Assembly (NCBI RefSeq): GCF_015751045.1
Contig: NZ_BNJW01000004.1
Span: 113,968-177,967 of the forward strand
From: Enterococcus lactis
GTDB taxonomy: Bacteria; Bacillota; Bacilli; Lactobacillales; Enterococcaceae
Reading direction: 5' to 3'
DNA: 64,000 nt
Position numbers and translations under genes: made by a program. Of the stretch, positions 49,296 to 62,544 are shown piece by piece; position 1 is the first letter of the stretch; each line of letters begins with the position of its first letter. Below the pieces are notes generated by a model. The model had not been told where the DNA came from. It did no database searches and saw only the letters and a list, made by a program, of their open reading frames with translations.

Positions 49296-50693
49296 ATGGC
49301 TGAAATTACTTTAGAATTTGATACGATTGCGGCAATTTCTACCCCGCCTGGAGAAGGGGCAATCAGTATCGTTCGTTTAAGTGGCGATCAAGCTGTGCAA
49401 CTAGCAGATAAAGTTTATCATTCTGGGAATAAACGACTATCAGAAGTACCAAGCCATACGATTCATTATGGACATATCGTTGATCCTAAGAGCGATCAGC
49501 TAGTCGATGAAGTCATGGTCTCTGTGATGAGAGCACCAAAGACATTTACGCGAGAAGATGTAGTAGAAATCAATTGTCACGGCGGAATCGTCGTAGTCAA
49601 TCAAATTTTGCAGTTATTGTTAAGAGAAGGGGCAAGATTAGCTGAGCCAGGCGAATTCACAAAACGAGCATTCTTGAATGGTCGTGTTGACCTTTCACAG
49701 GCAGAAGCTGTGATGGATTTGATTCGGGCAAAAACAGACAAAGCAATGGGGTTAGCCCTTAATCAGTTAGACGGCAATCTGTCTGCTTTGATCCGCTCAT
49801 TGAGACAAGAGATTTTAGAGACATTAGCTCAAGTAGAAGTAAATATTGATTATCCGGAATATGACGACGTCGAAGAATTGACTACGAAGTTATTGCTTGA
49901 AAAAGCACAGATGATCCAACAAAGAATCCAAGCACTACTTGCTACGTCCAAGCAAGGAAAGGTTCTGCGGGAAGGGTTAAGTACGGCGATCATCGGCCGG
50001 CCAAATGTCGGCAAATCAAGCTTGTTAAACCATTTGTTAAGAGAAGAAAAAGCAATCGTTACGGACATTGCAGGAACGACTCGAGATGTAATCGAAGAGT
50101 ATGTCAATGTTCGGGGGGTACCGCTCAAGTTAATCGATACAGCTGGAATTCGGGAAACAGAAGATGTGGTGGAACGTATCGGGGTCGAAAGAAGCCGTAA
50201 AGCATTAGCAGAAGCAGACTTGATCTTACTTGTTCTAAACCAAAGCGAACCACTGACAGCAGAAGATGAACAATTACTGGAAGCGACAAGTGGATTGAAA
50301 CGGATCATTCTTCTAAATAAAACAGATTTGCCAGCACAGTTGGAACAAGAAAAATTGAACAAATGGATCGAAAATGAACCAGTTTTTTCAATTTCCGTAG
50401 CTAAAAACGACGGACTAGATCGTTTGGAATCAGCTATTTCTGATTTATTCTTCAGCGGAGAAACAGGAGAAAGAGACGCTACTTATGTTTCCAATACCCG
50501 CCATATCGCATTATTAGAAAAAGCTTCTCTGTCACTTGAAGAAGTCATTGCAGGTATTGATGCAGGAATGCCTGTGGATCTCGTTCAAATCGATATGACG
50601 CGTTGCTGGGACTATCTAGGAGAAGTGGTTGGCGACAGTGTACAAGATGAATTGATCACTCAATTATTCAGTCAATTTTGTTTAGGAAAATAA
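49296..50693 (+). CDS. mnmE: tRNA uridine-5-carboxymethylaminomethyl modification GTPase MnmE
   Basis: With MnmG it modifies U34 of several tRNAs. The N-terminal domain binds a folate ([20 protein letters not shown]). The central G domain has [14 protein letters not shown] (G1), DIAGTTRD (G2) and DTAGIRET (G3), and the protein ends FCLGK with the catalytic Cys. The ATG at 49296 ([11 protein letters not shown]) is chosen for GGAAGTG and family length, 465 residues; an upstream in-frame start lacks conservation. mnmG follows 16 bp later. Confidence 0.97.
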   Translation: MAEITLEFDTIAAISTPPGEGAISIVRLSGDQAVQLADKVYHSGNKRLSEVPSHTIHYGHIVDPKSDQLVDEVMVSVMRAPKTFTREDVVEINCHGGIVVVNQILQLLLREGARLAEPGEFTKRAFLNGRVDLSQAEAVMDLIRAKTDKAMGLALNQLDGNLSALIRSLRQEILETLAQVEVNIDYPEYDDVEELTTKLLLEKAQMIQQRIQALLATSKQGKVLREGLSTAIIGRPNVGKSSLLNHLLREEKAIVTDIAGTTRDVIEEYVNVRGVPLKLIDTAGIRETEDVVERIGVERSRKALAEADLILLVLNQSEPLTAEDEQLLEATSGLKRIILLNKTDLPAQLEQEKLNKWIENEPVFSISVAKNDGLDRLESAISDLFFSGETGERDATYVSNTRHIALLEKASLSLEEVIAGIDAGMPVDLVQIDMTRCWDYLGEVVGDSVQDELITQLFSQFCLGK

Positions 50694-50709
50694 AAGGAGG
50701 AACAAACGA

Positions 50710-52611
50710 TTGAAACATTATGAAGCAGATGCGTATGACGTGATCGTTGTCGGCGCAGGACATGCCGGTTCAGAAGCTGCACTTGCTGCTGCACGTATGG
50801 GCTCAAAAACGTTATTACTGACAATAAATTTGGATATGGTAGCATTCATGCCATGTAATCCTTCTGTAGGCGGACCAGCTAAAGGCGTTGTTGTTCGAGA
50901 AATCGATGCGCTAGGTGGAGAAATGGGTAAGAATATCGATAAAACCTATATCCAAATGCGTATGTTGAACACAGGAAAAGGTCCAGCTGTCCGAGCATTG
51001 CGAGCACAAGCAGACAAACATGCTTATTCAACAGAAATGAAACATACAATCGAAAAAGAACCAAATTTGACGTTAAGACAAGGAATCGTCGAAGAACTGA
51101 TCGTCGAAGATGGTGTTTGTCATGGTGTAGTGACTTCCACAGGAGCGAGCTACCGGGCAAAAGCAGTTGTTATTACAGCCGGAACAGCACTTCGCGGAGA
51201 AATCATTATCGGTGAATTGAAATATTCATCAGGTCCGAATAACTCTCAACCTTCTATTGGACTAGCGAATCATCTAAAAGAACTTGGCTTTGCTATCGAA
51301 CGGTTCAAAACAGGAACACCGCCTCGAGTAAAATCAAGTACAATCGATTATTCTGTTACAGAAGAACAACCTGGTGACAAAGAGCCGAATCATTTTAGCT
51401 TTAGTACACCAGATAGTGCCTATAAACTAGATCAGGAATCTTGCTGGCTGACCTATACAGGTGAGACGACTCACCAAATCATTCGAGACAACTTACATCG
51501 TGCCCCAATGTTTACAGGGATCGTTGAAGGGGTAGGCGCTCGCTATTGTCCATCCATCGAAGATAAGATTGTGCGTTTTGCAGACAAACCACGTCACCAA
51601 CTATTTTTAGAACCAGAAGGCTTGAACACAGAAGAAGTCTATGTTCAAGGGTTATCTACTTCTTTACCAGAAGATGTCCAAGTCGACATGCTTCATTCCA
51701 TCGCCGGTTTGGAAAAAGTAGAAATGATGCGTACAGGATATGCTATCGAATATGACGTAGTAGAACCACACCAACTCCGTCCAACATTAGAAACTAAAGT
51801 CGTTGAAAATCTTTATACAGCTGGACAAACAAATGGTACAAGCGGGTATGAAGAAGCGGCTGGACAAGGACTGATTGCTGGTATCAATGCAGCTTTGAAA
51901 GTTCAAGGAAAAGAGCCTTTAGTGATCAAACGAAGTGATGGTTACATCGGTGTCATGATCGATGATTTGGTGACAAAAGGAACGAACGAGCCTTACCGTT
52001 TGCTGACTTCACGTGCTGAATACCGTCTGCTTTTACGTCATGATAATGCAGATTTGCGATTGACAGAAATGGGTCACCGTGTGGGCTTAGTAAAAGAGGA
52101 CCAATACAAGGCTTATTTGAAGAAAAAAGAAGCAGTTGAACAAGAAATCAAACGTTTGATGAATGTACGGATCAAACCAACAGAAGAAGTTCAAGCCTTT
52201 TTAGCGACGATTAATGCGGCACCTCTAAAAGATGGCGTACTAGCAAGCGACTTTTTAAGACGCCCTGAGATTACTTATGCAGATCTTCTACGGTTTATTC
52301 CAGAGAATGAAGAATTAACACGAAAAGAAATCGAACAAGTAGAAATCCAAATCAAATATGAAGGCTACATCAAAAAAGCCATGGAAAAAGTAGAAAAATT
52401 AAAACGCATGGAAGCGAAAAAGATTCCAGAAAACATCGACTACGCAGCAATCAACGGATTAGCAACAGAAGCAAAACAAAAATTGCAGAAAATCCAACCA
52501 GAAACAGTTGCCCAAGCTAGCCGGATCAGCGGGGTAAATCCTGCAGATCTAAGCATCTTAATGGTCTATATCGAACAAGGGAAGATTGCGAAAGTCAGTG
52601 AACCAGCGTAA
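50710..52611 (+). CDS. mnmG: tRNA uridine-5-carboxymethylaminomethyl modification enzyme MnmG
   Basis: The FAD-dependent partner of MnmE. The dinucleotide-binding start [20 protein letters not shown] is complete, as are the catalytic region [11 protein letters not shown] and the late [20 protein letters not shown]. The length is 633 residues. The likely start is TTG at 50710, after AAGGAGG. The C-terminal tail with [20 protein letters not shown] is the MnmE-binding part. Confidence 0.97.
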   Translation: MKHYEADAYDVIVVGAGHAGSEAALAAARMGSKTLLLTINLDMVAFMPCNPSVGGPAKGVVVREIDALGGEMGKNIDKTYIQMRMLNTGKGPAVRALRAQADKHAYSTEMKHTIEKEPNLTLRQGIVEELIVEDGVCHGVVTSTGASYRAKAVVITAGTALRGEIIIGELKYSSGPNNSQPSIGLANHLKELGFAIERFKTGTPPRVKSSTIDYSVTEEQPGDKEPNHFSFSTPDSAYKLDQESCWLTYTGETTHQIIRDNLHRAPMFTGIVEGVGARYCPSIEDKIVRFADKPRHQLFLEPEGLNTEEVYVQGLSTSLPEDVQVDMLHSIAGLEKVEMMRTGYAIEYDVVEPHQLRPTLETKVVENLYTAGQTNGTSGYEEAAGQGLIAGINAALKVQGKEPLVIKRSDGYIGVMIDDLVTKGTNEPYRLLTSRAEYRLLLRHDNADLRLTEMGHRVGLVKEDQYKAYLKKKEAVEQEIKRLMNVRIKPTEEVQAFLATINAAPLKDGVLASDFLRRPEITYADLLRFIPENEELTRKEIEQVEIQIKYEGYIKKAMEKVEKLKRMEAKKIPENIDYAAINGLATEAKQKLQKIQPETVAQASRISGVNPADLSILMVYIEQGKIAKVSEPA

Positions 52612-52624
52612 TACGTAATAATAA

Positions 52625-52680
52625 ATAGAAGAGAGAACCAGTTTTTGCAGAAATTGCTCAAAGCTAGTTCTCTCTTCTAT
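52625..52680. terminator. Inverted repeat after mnmG
   Basis: ATAGAAGAGAGAAC pairs with GTTCTCTCTTCTAT; the stem is long but lacks a clean T tract, so termination is likely but not certain. Confidence 0.55.
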
Positions 52681-52806
52681 GTGTATTTTATGAGTGCCAT
52701 AATAGAAAGAAAAAATCTATCGGCGTTTCTTACTTTTCAAATTTTTAAGAATCCATATGGAAGGATTGCATGTCTTGGAATTTTGCGTTAAAGTAGGGAG
52801 AGAATC

Positions 52807-52829
52807 TGTGAAACAATTGCTGTTTCACA
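52807..52829. promoter_or_regulatory. Inverted parS-half hairpin before rsmG
   Basis: TGTGAAACA and TGTTTCACA around ATTGC. The two halves are parS half-sites turned outward, forming a 9-bp stem 15 bp before the rsmG start. It may be a structured leader; ParB binding is not expected with this geometry. Confidence 0.35.
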
Positions 52830-52844
52830 ATGAAAGGAATAATT

Positions 52845-53558
52845 ATGATACCAGAAGAATTTCGCCAATCTTTGGCAGAAAAAGGGATAGAGCTTACCGA
52901 TCATCAAATGGAACAATTTGCTATCTATTATCGGACATTAGTCGAATGGAACGAAAAAATGAATCTTACAGCCATTACGGATGAAAAAGACGTATACCTG
53001 AAGCATTTTTACGATTCGCTTACGTTAGCATTTGAAGTAGACTTTACGCAACCTTTATCTTTATGCGATGTCGGTTCAGGAGCAGGATTTCCTAGCGTAC
53101 CTTTAAAAATTGCCTTTCCCGAATTGCAGATAACGATTGTTGATTCTCTGAATAAACGAATAACCTTCTTGTCTGAACTAACTCGATTATTAGGAATCGA
53201 TGCTTCCTTATATCATGACCGGGCAGAAACATTTGGACAAAATCCTCAATTTCGTGCATCATTTGACCTTGTCACTGCTCGTGCAGTTGCTCGTTTGAAT
53301 GTGTTAGCAGAATTGTGTTTGCCCTTGGCTAAACAAGAAGGCTATTTTTATGCATTGAAAGCAGCAAAAAGTGAAGAGGAACTGACAGAAGCAAAACAAG
53401 CGATTGCTTTATTAGGTGGTAAATTCCTCAAAGAAGAGGCAGTTACCTTGCCGAATGTCTCTGACCAACGGCATATTATCGTCATTCAAAAAAAGAAAAT
53501 AACCCCAAAGAAATACCCAAGAAAGCCCGGTCTGCCTAATAAGCAGCCAATCAAATAG
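52845..53558 (+). CDS. rsmG: 16S rRNA (guanine-527-N7) methyltransferase
   Basis: RsmG methylates G527 in the decoding area of 16S rRNA using S-adenosylmethionine. The SAM-binding motif is [20 protein letters not shown], and [19 protein letters not shown] is also characteristic. It starts [15 protein letters not shown] at 52845, preceded by AAAGGA; this gives 237 residues. Loss of this enzyme gives low-level streptomycin resistance in other bacteria. It lies before parA, the common order. Confidence 0.96.
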   Translation: MIPEEFRQSLAEKGIELTDHQMEQFAIYYRTLVEWNEKMNLTAITDEKDVYLKHFYDSLTLAFEVDFTQPLSLCDVGSGAGFPSVPLKIAFPELQITIVDSLNKRITFLSELTRLLGIDASLYHDRAETFGQNPQFRASFDLVTARAVARLNVLAELCLPLAKQEGYFYALKAAKSEEELTEAKQAIALLGGKFLKEEAVTLPNVSDQRHIIVIQKKKITPKKYPRKPGLPNKQPIK

Positions 53559-53569
53559 GAGGAGAAGAG

Positions 53570-54337
53570 ATGGCACAAATAATATCTGTTGCGAACCAAA
53601 AAGGTGGCGTCGGCAAAACAACGACGACGGTAAATCTAGGTGCTTGTCTTGCCAGCCTTGGCAAAAAAGTATTGCTAGTGGATATGGATGCACAAGGAAA
53701 TGCTACCAGTGGTGTCGGGATCAGAAAACCCGATGTGACAAAAGACATCTATGACGTTCTAGTCAATGAATTGCCAATTGATGAGGCGACGTTGATCACT
53801 GAACATGAAAATTTGAGTATTGTGCCTGCGACTCTCCAATTAGCAGGAGCAGAGATCGAATTGACATCAATGATGGCAAGAGAATCAAGATTAAAAGGAT
53901 CTTTAGCAGAAGTCAGCAGCCAGTATGATTATATTTTGATCGACTGTCCGCCTTCTCTTGGCCATTTGACAATCAATTCATTTACAGCAAGTGATTCGAT
54001 TTTGATACCTGTTCAGTGTGAATATTACGCATTGGAAGGATTAAGCCAATTACTGAATACGGTTCGTTTAGTCCAAAAGCACTTCAATCCAGAATTGGAA
54101 ATAGAAGGTGTCTTGCTGACCATGTATGATGCACGAACAAATCTGGGAAATGAAGTCGTAGAAGAAGTACGCAAATACTTCCGCGAAAAAGTCTATGAAA
54201 CAATCATCCCAAGAAATATTCGTTTATCAGAAGCACCTAGTCATGGAAAACCGATCATCGACTACGATCCACGTTCTCGGGGAGCTGAAGTCTACCAAGC
54301 ATTGGCAAAGGAAGTGGTAAGTCGTGAAGAAAAGTAA
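53570..54337 (+). CDS. parA: Chromosome partitioning ATPase ParA (Soj)
   Basis: A ParA/MinD-type ATPase of 255 residues. The deviant Walker A KGGVGKTTTTVNLGA with the signature Lys is at the start, and DMDAQGNAT and IDCPPSLGHL follow. It controls DnaA and origin segregation together with ParB. The ATG has AGGAGAAG upstream. It overlaps parB by 14 bp. Confidence 0.97.
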   Translation: MAQIISVANQKGGVGKTTTTVNLGACLASLGKKVLLVDMDAQGNATSGVGIRKPDVTKDIYDVLVNELPIDEATLITEHENLSIVPATLQLAGAEIELTSMMARESRLKGSLAEVSSQYDYILIDCPPSLGHLTINSFTASDSILIPVQCEYYALEGLSQLLNTVRLVQKHFNPELEIEGVLLTMYDARTNLGNEVVEEVRKYFREKVYETIIPRNIRLSEAPSHGKPIIDYDPRSRGAEVYQALAKEVVSREEK

Positions 54338-55214
54338 AGGATTAGGCCGAGGAATCGATGCATTGTTCCAAGATTTAGAAAACTTAGAGACGGTGGATGT
54401 AAAAGATGATACCGTGGTCCAGTTGCCATTGAATGAGCTGCGTCCAAATCCGTATCAGCCTCGTAAGACATTTGAAGAAGTATCTTTGCAAGAACTAGCT
54501 AATTCTATTGAACAATCAGGCGTCTTCCAACCAATCATCGTACGCCGTTCTGCAGTAAAAGGATATGAGATCATCGCAGGGGAAAGACGTTTTCGAGCGT
54601 CCAAACTAGCTGAAAAAGAAACGATCCCTGCTATCGTCAGAGACTTTGACGAAGAAGCAATGATGCAAGTAGCCGTGTTGGAAAACCTGCAACGGGAAGA
54701 TCTGAATCCATTAGAAGAAGCAGAAGCGTATGAAATGCTGATGAAAAATCTGAAACTGACACAAGCAGAAGTGGCTAGTCGTTTAGGAAAGAGCAGACCT
54801 TATATCGCCAATTATTTGCGCTTGCTTTCTTTACCAGATCTTGTTAAGGAAATGGTGCAAGATCAACGTTTATCTATGGGACAAGCTCGTACGCTGTTAG
54901 GCTTGAAAAACAAATCATTGATCTTGAAATTAGCCAATCGTGCAGTAACTGAAAATTTAACTGTCCGCCAACTGGAACAGATCGTTTCTGAATTAAATCA
55001 AAACGATGGAAAAGAAAAGAAAAAAATCCCAAGGCTAGCAAAGGAAAAACCCTATTATATCCGAGAAAGCGAAGATCGTTTGATGGATAAATTCGGTACG
55101 AGCGTAGCTATCCAAGAAAAAAACGGGAAAGGTAAGATTGAGATCGAATACCTTTCTCAAAAAGATTTGACACGAATTCTTGATATCTTGAATATTCAAT
55201 TTGATGAAGAATAA
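54324..55214 (+). CDS. parB: Chromosome partitioning protein ParB (Spo0J)
   Basis: ParB binds parS and slides along DNA as a CTP-dependent clamp. It begins KSKGLGRGIDALF after a GTG. The CTP-binding region has GERRFRASKLA (GxRRxxA motif), and the central helix-turn-helix is KLTQAEVASRLGKSRPYIAN. The length is 296 residues. Its targets in this window are the sites at 25741-25756 and, more weakly, 36111-36126. Confidence 0.97.
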   Translation: MKKSKGLGRGIDALFQDLENLETVDVKDDTVVQLPLNELRPNPYQPRKTFEEVSLQELANSIEQSGVFQPIIVRRSAVKGYEIIAGERRFRASKLAEKETIPAIVRDFDEEAMMQVAVLENLQREDLNPLEEAEAYEMLMKNLKLTQAEVASRLGKSRPYIANYLRLLSLPDLVKEMVQDQRLSMGQARTLLGLKNKSLILKLANRAVTENLTVRQLEQIVSELNQNDGKEKKKIPRLAKEKPYYIRESEDRLMDKFGTSVAIQEKNGKGKIEIEYLSQKDLTRILDILNIQFDEE

Positions 55215-55234
55215 ACAAAAAGGAGGCTATTTTT

Positions 55235-55426
55235 ATGTACGACTTGCACGATATCGTTGAAATGAAAAAACCTCACGCTTGCCAGACGAACCGCTGGGAA
55301 GTCATTCGAATGGGCGCAGATATCAAAATCAGATGTATGAATTGCGGACATATCGTCATGATGACCCGTCGAGATTTTGAAAAGAAATTAAAAAAAGTAA
55401 TTGAAAAAAATGCAGAGAAAGAGTGA
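55235..55426 (+). CDS. DUF951 family protein
   Basis: A 63-residue protein with MYDLHDIVEMKKPHACQTNR and two Cys pairs in a zinc-ribbon-like pattern (one in HACQ, then CMNCGHIV). It is found next to parB or ychF across Firmicutes. The function is unknown; a role with RNA or the ribosome is possible from the fold. GGAGGC precedes the ATG. It is close before ychF. Confidence 0.9.
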   Translation: MYDLHDIVEMKKPHACQTNRWEVIRMGADIKIRCMNCGHIVMMTRRDFEKKLKKVIEKNAEKE

Positions 55427-55434
55427 ATAAATTT

Positions 55435-56535
55435 ATGGCATTGACTGCTGGAATTGTTGGGTTGCCCAACGTAGGAAAATCAACTTTGTTTAATGCGATC
55501 ACAAAAGCAGGAGCAGAAGCAGCAAACTATCCCTTTGCAACGATCGACCCCAACGTAGGGATGGTAGAAGTACCTGACTGGCGTTTGCAACGCTTAACAG
55601 AACTTGTACATCCGAAAAAAACTGTTCCGACGACTTTTGAATTTACAGATATTGCTGGGATCGTAAAAGGCGCTAGTAAAGGAGAAGGTTTGGGGAATCA
55701 ATTCTTAAGCCATATCCGCCAAGTAGATGCTATTTGTCACGTTGTCCGCTGTTTTGATGATGATAATATCACTCACGTAGAAGGACGCGTCGATCCACTA
55801 GAAGATATTGATACAATCAACTTGGAACTAGTGTTAGCAGACTTGGAATCGATCAACAAACGCTATACTCGTGTAGCAAAAGTTGCTAAAACCAAAGATA
55901 AAGATGCAGTGGCAGAGCTAGCTGTATTGGACAAAATCAAACCTGTACTGGAAGAAGGAAAATCTGCTCGAACGATCGAATTCACAGAAGAAGAACAAAA
56001 AATCGTTAAATCACTATTCTTATTGACGACAAAACCAATTCTTTACGTAGCAAATGTGTCAGAAGATGATGTGGCAGATGCAGATGCGAATCATTATGTA
56101 CAAGAAGTGCGCAACTTTGCGGCAGAAGAAAATGCAGAAGTGATCGTGGTCAGTGCTCGTGCAGAAGAAGAAATCGCAGAATTAGATGAAGAAGACAAAG
56201 CAGAATTTCTAGAAGCTTTAGGAATCGAAGAATCAGGTTTGGATCAGTTGATCCGTGCCGCTTATGATTTGTTAGGCTTAGCTACTTACTTTACTGCTGG
56301 GGAACAAGAAGTACGTGCTTGGACATTCAAAAAAGGAATCAAAGCGCCGCAAGCAGCAGGAATCATCCATTCAGATTTCGAACGCGGATTTATCCGTGCG
56401 GAAACTGTCTCTTTTGAAGACTTGGATCATTATGGAAACATGCATGCAGCAAAAGAAGCTGGGCGTGTTCGATTAGAAGGAAAAGATTATGTTGTACAAG
56501 ACGGCGACGTAATGTTATTCCGCTTTAATGTGTAA
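55435..56535 (+). CDS. ychF: Redox-regulated ATPase YchF (OLA1)
   Basis: A ribosome-associated Obg-family protein that hydrolyses ATP better than GTP. G1 is GLPNVGKSTLFNAITKAG, G3 is DIAGIVKGASKGEGLGNQF, and the specificity motif reads NVSE in place of NKxD, as in YchF. The C-terminal TGS domain has TFKKGIKAPQAAGIIHSDFE. The ATG at 55435 gives 366 residues; an upstream GTG is in frame but less well supported. Confidence 0.96.
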   Translation: MALTAGIVGLPNVGKSTLFNAITKAGAEAANYPFATIDPNVGMVEVPDWRLQRLTELVHPKKTVPTTFEFTDIAGIVKGASKGEGLGNQFLSHIRQVDAICHVVRCFDDDNITHVEGRVDPLEDIDTINLELVLADLESINKRYTRVAKVAKTKDKDAVAELAVLDKIKPVLEEGKSARTIEFTEEEQKIVKSLFLLTTKPILYVANVSEDDVADADANHYVQEVRNFAAEENAEVIVVSARAEEEIAELDEEDKAEFLEALGIEESGLDQLIRAAYDLLGLATYFTAGEQEVRAWTFKKGIKAPQAAGIIHSDFERGFIRAETVSFEDLDHYGNMHAAKEAGRVRLEGKDYVVQDGDVMLFRFNV

Positions 56536-56624
56536 AAGGGCTATCAAACTAGCTGTAGAATATGGTAGAATGTCTTTTGTGACGACCGTTGAGAAAAGGA
56601 ACGGCTAAGGAGGACTATTAGATA

Positions 56625-57320
56625 ATGGAACCAGAACAATTACGAGAAATCGTAAAAGAAAACAATAGTTTAGAAACAAAATTAACCAAAAGAAATCAAC
56701 AGTACATTTTTGATTTGAAAAAATCTTTAGAAGCAGCGAATTTGTCTGAAGAAGAAAAAGTAAAAGCCCTTCATGACATTCTGCCTACTTTAGTTGCAGA
56801 ACAAAAAGGCGGAAAAACAGCTCGCCAATTGTTCGGGACAGTCTCTGAAAGAACGGAAGCAATCATCAATAAACCAGCAGAAATACAAAATACATCGACC
56901 CCTTTATTGATGTGGTTGGATAATACATTACTACTGCTTGGTCTATTAAGTATCATGATCGCGATTACCGGATTGTTTTCACGTGGAACAACGCCAGCTT
57001 ATGGCTTCTCTACACTCGTTCTAGGTTCTGCAATCGGTGGCTGGGTCTTTTATATGATGTACAAGTACATCTATCAGTATGAATATCCGGGAGCAGATCG
57101 AAGCAAGAAACCAGGAATGGGTAAAACATTGCTTATCCTAGGTGGAACGACACTTCTTTGGGTCGTGCTGTTTTCTGCGACAACGCTATTGCCGCCAGTT
57201 ATCAATCCAGTATTAGATCCGATAGTAGTTATCATCATCGGAGCAGCTGCTTTAGCCGTCCGTTACTACTTGAAGAAAAAGTATGGGATCATTGGAAGTT
57301 TATCCGTTCCAAGAAGATAA
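56625..57320 (+). CDS. DUF1129 family membrane protein
   Basis: A 231-residue protein with an N-terminal cytosolic helical region (MEPEQLREIVKENNSLETKL) and four or five C-terminal membrane segments starting near LLMWLDNTLLLLGLLSIMIA. This layout is that of DUF1129 proteins in lactobacilli and enterococci, with unknown function. The ATG has AAGGAGGAC upstream. It is the last gene of the row before array 5. Confidence 0.88.
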   Translation: MEPEQLREIVKENNSLETKLTKRNQQYIFDLKKSLEAANLSEEEKVKALHDILPTLVAEQKGGKTARQLFGTVSERTEAIINKPAEIQNTSTPLLMWLDNTLLLLGLLSIMIAITGLFSRGTTPAYGFSTLVLGSAIGGWVFYMMYKYIYQYEYPGADRSKKPGMGKTLLILGGTTLLWVVLFSATTLLPPVINPVLDPIVVIIIGAAALAVRYYLKKKYGIIGSLSVPRR

Positions 57321-57403
57321 ACCAGAAAGCAGAGCAGTAGCTTTACTAAATATTGAGAGGTAGTAAAGGACCTCATTCCGTTTATCCATAGTTAAATAAT
57401 AGT

Positions 57404-57611
57404 AAGGGGCTGTGACAAAAGTCTTGTCGCAGCTCCTTTTTTCGAATAAACGGTGTTCAAAAGCTTGCATCTGCGGTAATAAGCCCAACCAAACGAAAAA
57501 TATGAGGAGCTATTTTTGTTTGGCAGTTCTTATTACTTGATGCATAACAGCTTTTTCACAACCTCTCCACTAAACGGTGTTCAATCAGCTAACCACTTCT
57601 GTCGCACTCTC
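57404..57611 (-). repeat. Hairpin-unit array 5 (truncated unit-B-D on the minus strand)
   Basis: D-type hairpin (57404-57442), a full B unit (57565-57450 on the minus strand, 116 bp) and a partial unit (57611-57574). The B unit is close to those in arrays 2, 3, 4 and 6. The partial unit ends near the guaB promoter region. Confidence 0.82.
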
Positions 57612-57729
57612 TTTTAGTATATACACATATGTAAGCGATTTATATTGGTATTCTATGAGAAAGCTAATTTGATTCCATGTAGATCATTGACTTAAATGAA
57701 AAAATCAATTATTTTAATAGATAAACTAA

Positions 57730-59235
<1,506 letters not shown>

Positions 59236-59242
59236 AAATACT

Positions 59243-59284
59243 AAAAAAGAGTGGTGACACAACATGTGTCACCACTCTTTTTTT
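59243..59284. terminator. guaB terminator
   Basis: An 18-bp perfect stem (AAAAAAGAGTGGTGACAC with its complement) around AACAT, with a T run. It also stands where the D module lies in other arrays. Confidence 0.88.
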
Positions 59285-59290
59285 GAATAA

Positions 59291-59769
59291 ACAATGTTTC
59301 CTTGCCAACTCCGAATCACAAGTACAATATTCATAAAATATGAAGAGCTGTTTTTTGAAATTACTCCTTATGGTTTCGAGTGAAACGGCAGGCTTACGAC
59401 TTCTTGGTAAACGGTGTTCTCCTGCCAATTCCTCGGTCACAAGTCACAATATTCAATAAACATGAGGAGCTGTTTTTTGAAATTGTTCCTTGTGACTCGG
59501 AGCTGAACGGCAGGCTCACGACCTCTTGGTAAACGGTGTTCAAAAGCCAGTTTCTCGGTATTAAGTCCAATTTATGCAAAAATGTGGAAAGCCATTTTCA
59601 CAAAATTTTTCTTAATACTCGAAACTAAGCGGCTTTTTCACAACCTCTGATAAACAGTGTTCAAAAGCTTGCATCTGCGGTAATAAGCCCAACAAAACGA
59701 AAAATCAGAGGAGCTATTTTTGTTTGGCAGTTCTTATTACTTGATGCAGGACAGCTTTTTCACAACCTC
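59291..59769 (-). repeat. Hairpin-unit array 6 (B-F-C-C on the minus strand)
   Basis: Units on the minus strand: B (59769-59654), F (59647-59533), C (59525-59411) and a second, worn C (59403-59291). The order ends at the guaB terminator in place of D. The B unit begins one base after the serS stop codon. Lengths are 113-116 bp. Confidence 0.88.
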
Positions 59770-59770
59770 T

Positions 59771-61285
<1,515 letters not shown>

Positions 61286-61335
61286 TTCTGTGTTTTTCAT
61301 TTATTCTAATAATTGTAATAAGAATAGCGAATATT

Positions 61336-62544
61336 TCAGCTTTCGTCAATAACTTCCTGTGCATCAATAGGTAATTTTTCATTTTTCTTGATTGGAAGGT
61401 GCATGATGAAAGAAGTCCATTGCTTATCTGATTTTGCATAAATGTAGCCACCATGTAAAGCCACAATACTTTGAGCGATTGCTAAACCAAGCCCAGTTCC
61501 TCCAGTTGCTTGTGACCGAGATTCTTCTACACGATAAAAACGGTCGAATAGATTATCGATTGCCTGTTGTGGGATCATTGCTCCATTATTTTTGACCGTT
61601 GCAACAACTTCTGAACCGACACGTTCTACTTCGATCACGATCTTCGTAGCTCCTTTTCCATATTTCAACGCATTCGTCAAAAGATTATTGAAGACACGTA
61701 CAAGTTTTTCTGTATCGCCATCCATGATAAGGGAATCTACTTTTGACTGCACAAGTATTTGGATATTTTTTTTAGAAGCTTCCAACTCAAAATCAGCAGC
61801 TAACTGTTCGATCAACTGGATCATATCAAAGGCAGAAAAATTTACTGGGACAGCAGGCTGGCGTACCTTAGTGTATTCAAATAAGTCGTCCACTAAAGAT
61901 TTCATCTGCTTTGCTTTAATATAAGCGGTATGTGTATACTTTAAAAGATCTTCTTCTGAGTGATACTGACCATCTTCTATCAATCCTAGATATCCAATGA
62001 TAGAAGTAAGAGGGGTACGGATATCGTGACTAACATTTGTGATCAATTCATCTTTTGATTTCTCGATTTTACGTTCGTCTTCAATCGCTGCTACTGTGCT
62101 ATCTACCAATCCATTGATACTTGTTACAACTCGGCTTAAGTCACCACTAAGTTCAAAAGGGATACGATGATCATAATTTCCATTTGCGATGTAATGAAGT
62201 TCACTGATGATATGTCGTAATTGCATTTGGCGATATCTTCGAATCAAACGCCAATACAAAACACCAATATCTAATAGAAAGAAAAAGGGAATAATAAAGT
62301 TTCGACCGTTCCAAAATAAATCAGTGTTCAATCGTTCCGCAAAAATATTCTTTGAATCCCAAATCGCATTTGTCAAAGAAGGTGAACTATTGATTACCGA
62401 ACTGATAACAACCAATATAGAAACATTTAATAGAAGTAAAAGGATGATCGTGATGATTCCTTCCGCTAACAATTCGCTGATTTCTTTTGAAGTCAAGTTG
62501 ATCCGACGGCGTTTTTCAGTTGCTCGTTTACTATCTTGCGTCAA
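61336..62544 (-). CDS. VanS-like sensor histidine kinase
   Basis: A membrane kinase of about 402 residues. Two membrane segments flank a short outer loop: IITIILLLLLNVSILVVISS and NFIIPFFFLLDIGVLYWRLI. A HAMP-like linker leads to the H-box KDELITNVSHDIRTPLTSII with the phosphorylated His, then the N-box NNLLTNALKYGKGA and G-box GGTGLGLAIAQSI. The H-box resembles VanS (HDIKTPLTSIIGYL). The start is probably TTG at 62544, 14 bp before the end of the regulator gene; an ATG at 62589 is also in frame. The signal is unknown. Confidence 0.9.
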   Translation of the reverse strand: MTQDSKRATEKRRRINLTSKEISELLAEGIITIILLLLLNVSILVVISSVINSSPSLTNAIWDSKNIFAERLNTDLFWNGRNFIIPFFFLLDIGVLYWRLIRRYRQMQLRHIISELHYIANGNYDHRIPFELSGDLSRVVTSINGLVDSTVAAIEDERKIEKSKDELITNVSHDIRTPLTSIIGYLGLIEDGQYHSEEDLLKYTHTAYIKAKQMKSLVDDLFEYTKVRQPAVPVNFSAFDMIQLIEQLAADFELEASKKNIQILVQSKVDSLIMDGDTEKLVRVFNNLLTNALKYGKGATKIVIEVERVGSEVVATVKNNGAMIPQQAIDNLFDRFYRVEESRSQATGGTGLGLAIAQSIVALHGGYIYAKSDKQWTSFIMHLPIKKNEKLPIDAQEVIDES